64,000 nt of DNA from Gari tellinella (taxonomy: Eukaryota > Mollusca > Bivalvia > Cardiida > Psammobiidae). The translations under genes were made by a program, and so were the position numbers. The notes under the pieces are model-generated. The model searched no databases. It saw nothing but the letters and a program-made list of their open reading frames with translations, and had not been told where the DNA came from. Position 1 is the stretch's first letter; each line of letters opens with the position of its first letter. This document shows, piece after piece, positions 54,001 to 57,000 of this stretch. The stretch spans positions 22,350,479 to 22,414,478 of the forward strand of contig OV277861.1 of the NCBI GenBank assembly GCA_922989275.2. The letters run 5' to 3'.

Positions 54001-57000
54001 AACCAATGCATTACCCCATAAATACGCCTTTTTACGCCTCTATTTTATTCCTCCACTGAAGAAAATGGTTCAAATTTATACAGCCATGAATATATATCAC
54101 AAGAAATATTTTCTATATTCTAGCCTTAAGGCGCATTCTGTTTTACATATCTTCAAAACTAGAAACATGCTATGGGGTAATGGATTAAAGAAACTTTCTG
54201 CGTCATGTTTTAACCCCTGCATTACGCAATCAGCTGTTAGTGATCTTCAGGCTACTTTAATTAATTCATTACTTAACCCATTACCCTATAAGCCTGTTTC
54301 TAGTTTTGAAGACAGTTGACCACTTAACTCTTTCCTCCCTGAAACTATAAATGGACAATTCCAGTTTCGATTTTTGTCTAGTCCATTTCTGGCTTTTAAG
54401 AGTTGTTTTTGTCAATTTTGGCATTACTGACAAACAGTGAAGACCCTGATCAGAGGGCTCCTTTCGGAGCCCTCTGATCTGGGCCTTCACTGTTTGCACA
54501 GGACAAGTGTATTATTCACATGTACACTGTTTGAAATGACGCCTATAGGCGGGACTAGGGTTCAAAGGGTTAAAGCAGGTTTATGCCTATAATTATATCT
54601 CCACTAATCTTTATGTTGTTACTGAACATATTAGAATTGTCTCAAAGAGATGTCATAGCATACATGTTGGGTTTGACTTAGACATAAGGTGAAAATTAAA
54701 GTTGAAAATGAATCAGTTCGCTCCTTCTACTGGTATTTTAGGACCCCGCTGAACTCAAACAATCCGATAGTTCGACACATGAACTGCATTATTTCATGCT
54801 TGGTACCCATATTTCAAAATTAAATGTGGCTTAGCCACGTTTTAACTTTGAAATACGGGTATGTTCAACATAAACCGAGTTCGAGATATCGAAGTTCGAC
54901 TGTATGTACAATCAACCCATTGACGATAGCGATGCATATACAAGCTAAAAGTAAAACAATGGACCTGTGAAGAGTGCACTTGTCCTATTCAAACAGTGTA
55001 AACCAAGCTCAGAGGGCTCCTACAGGAGCCCTCTAATCATGGGCTTTACTGTTTGTAATTTTGAAATTATATTGTAAACAATTTTAAATAACAATCCTAT
55101 AGCTACATATTAAAATTAAAAAAACCTATAGACTTAATTGGAAATTGGAATTGTCCATTTGAAGTTTCTGGGGTGAATAAGCTATTAAAGGCAAAAACAT
55201 GCTTCTACAGTGCTCCCTCTGTAAAACGACACCCAATGGGAGACAAAAATTGTGTGCATTGTTCAGAGAGAGACTTTATAAGGAGGGAAATTGGTTTACA
55301 TTAATTTTGCTTAAAGATTGAATCAAGATCAGACACTGTGTAACGCAGCGTCTGATATGGATTAAAGCTGTTTGTCACTCGTCATTAAGTATTTTCTGTC
55401 AAAATGTCCATTTTGCAATTTTGATAAAAACAGAAGACGACAGTATTAAGCAGACGAAATTGCAGCCGTGAATAGGTTGGACATAATTGCCTTGCTTGGG
55501 AGAAGAGCAGCAAGCGTTTTTGTAAGGAGGGAATCACTGTTGGGAGGGCCGTTGTAGTACAAACCTGTAATGGGTTGATTGAAAATGGCTATGACAGCAG
55601 GTGCTTTTGGGCCAGACTGACAAAGGGCCTCAACATCGCCATCCTTGCCAATTATCACATCAATGAACAGTAAAAGTCGCTCTTTGTCCACATCATCAGG
55701 AAGATCCTAGTGCAAAACAGAGAAATGAATATACATGTATTTAAACCCTTCTTTTGCAGAATATTTATCTATAAAACTTTGCCACAATGAAACAAAGTTG
55801 GATATTGGTGATTTGCATATTTGGATAGGTTAAATATATCCTGAAGATCTTTTTAACAATTTTACATCTTTAATTTATTCCTCCGCTGAAGAAACTAGTT
55901 CCAATTTATACAATATTATAATATGTATTAAAAGAAATGTATTCTATATTCCAACAGATAGTAACTTAATAAAGCAGGCTGAAAGTAAAGCAAAATGCAC
56001 CTTAAGGTGCATTCTGCTTTACTTTAAGCCTCCTTTAACCCATAGCCTGTTTCTAGTATTTAAGATATGTGACCTATTAAAGCAGACTGAAAGTAAAGCA
56101 GAATGTGCCCTAGGGCACATTCTGCTTTATTTTCAGCCTGCTTTAAGTTAATATCTGCTAGTATATAGAAAATATTTCTTATACTACATATTCATGACAG
56201 TATAAAATGGAACTATTTTCTTTGGCGGATGAATAAAATGAATGCGCTAAAAGTCGCTCCTATAAGGGAAAGGGTTAAAAGGTCACCTATCTTCAGTACT
56301 AGAAAGTAGCAACAGGCTATGAGGTAATGGAATAAGGATGAATATACATATAGGAATTCTAAGCCTTTCTGAGCAGGAAAGATTTCAAGTACAGTGGAGA
56401 ATCTGTTAAACGCGTTTACGCTAAAACTATTATTTGCAGTGCAAACAGTTTGGAGCCAGATCAGACGCCGGGTAACCCGGCGTCTGATCAGGCTCCAAAC
56501 TGTTTGCCACCATGATAAACATGAAATATCAGAATTGTCCAAAAGATGTTCTTTTCTACGTTTTAGTACTTTGCGTTTGCGTACGTTTGCGTTTAAACGG
56601 GAAAGAATAACAGATTCTCCACTGTAGTTTTTAGACCTTTAACTGAGTTGAATATATAATGCATTGCCATATACACGTATATGCAAACAGTTTGGATCTA
56701 GATTTGACACTAAAGTTGCTAAGTGTCTGATCAGGATCCAAGCAGATAAACAGAACAGTGGCACTTGTAACCGTTTCCTTTAACATTCAATAAAATTTGA
56801 GAAAATCATGCTGACAACTTTTTTTCTAAGAAATAATTCATTGTGCAGTAGATAAAATGTTAACCCTTAATGTGCTAGGCATTACTTCACCAACATTAGC
56901 AAAAAGTTTAGTTCCAGATCAGACATCGTGCAATGCAGTATCTGATCTGAATCCAAAATATTTGGCACTGTTATCTAATTTTTCTTGTTTAAAAAAGCAT

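Noticed and set aside
55446..55564. Continuation of exon 2 to the stop at 55446
   Set aside because: The extra residues come from MITE family L, and splicing at 55565 joins exon 3 in frame.
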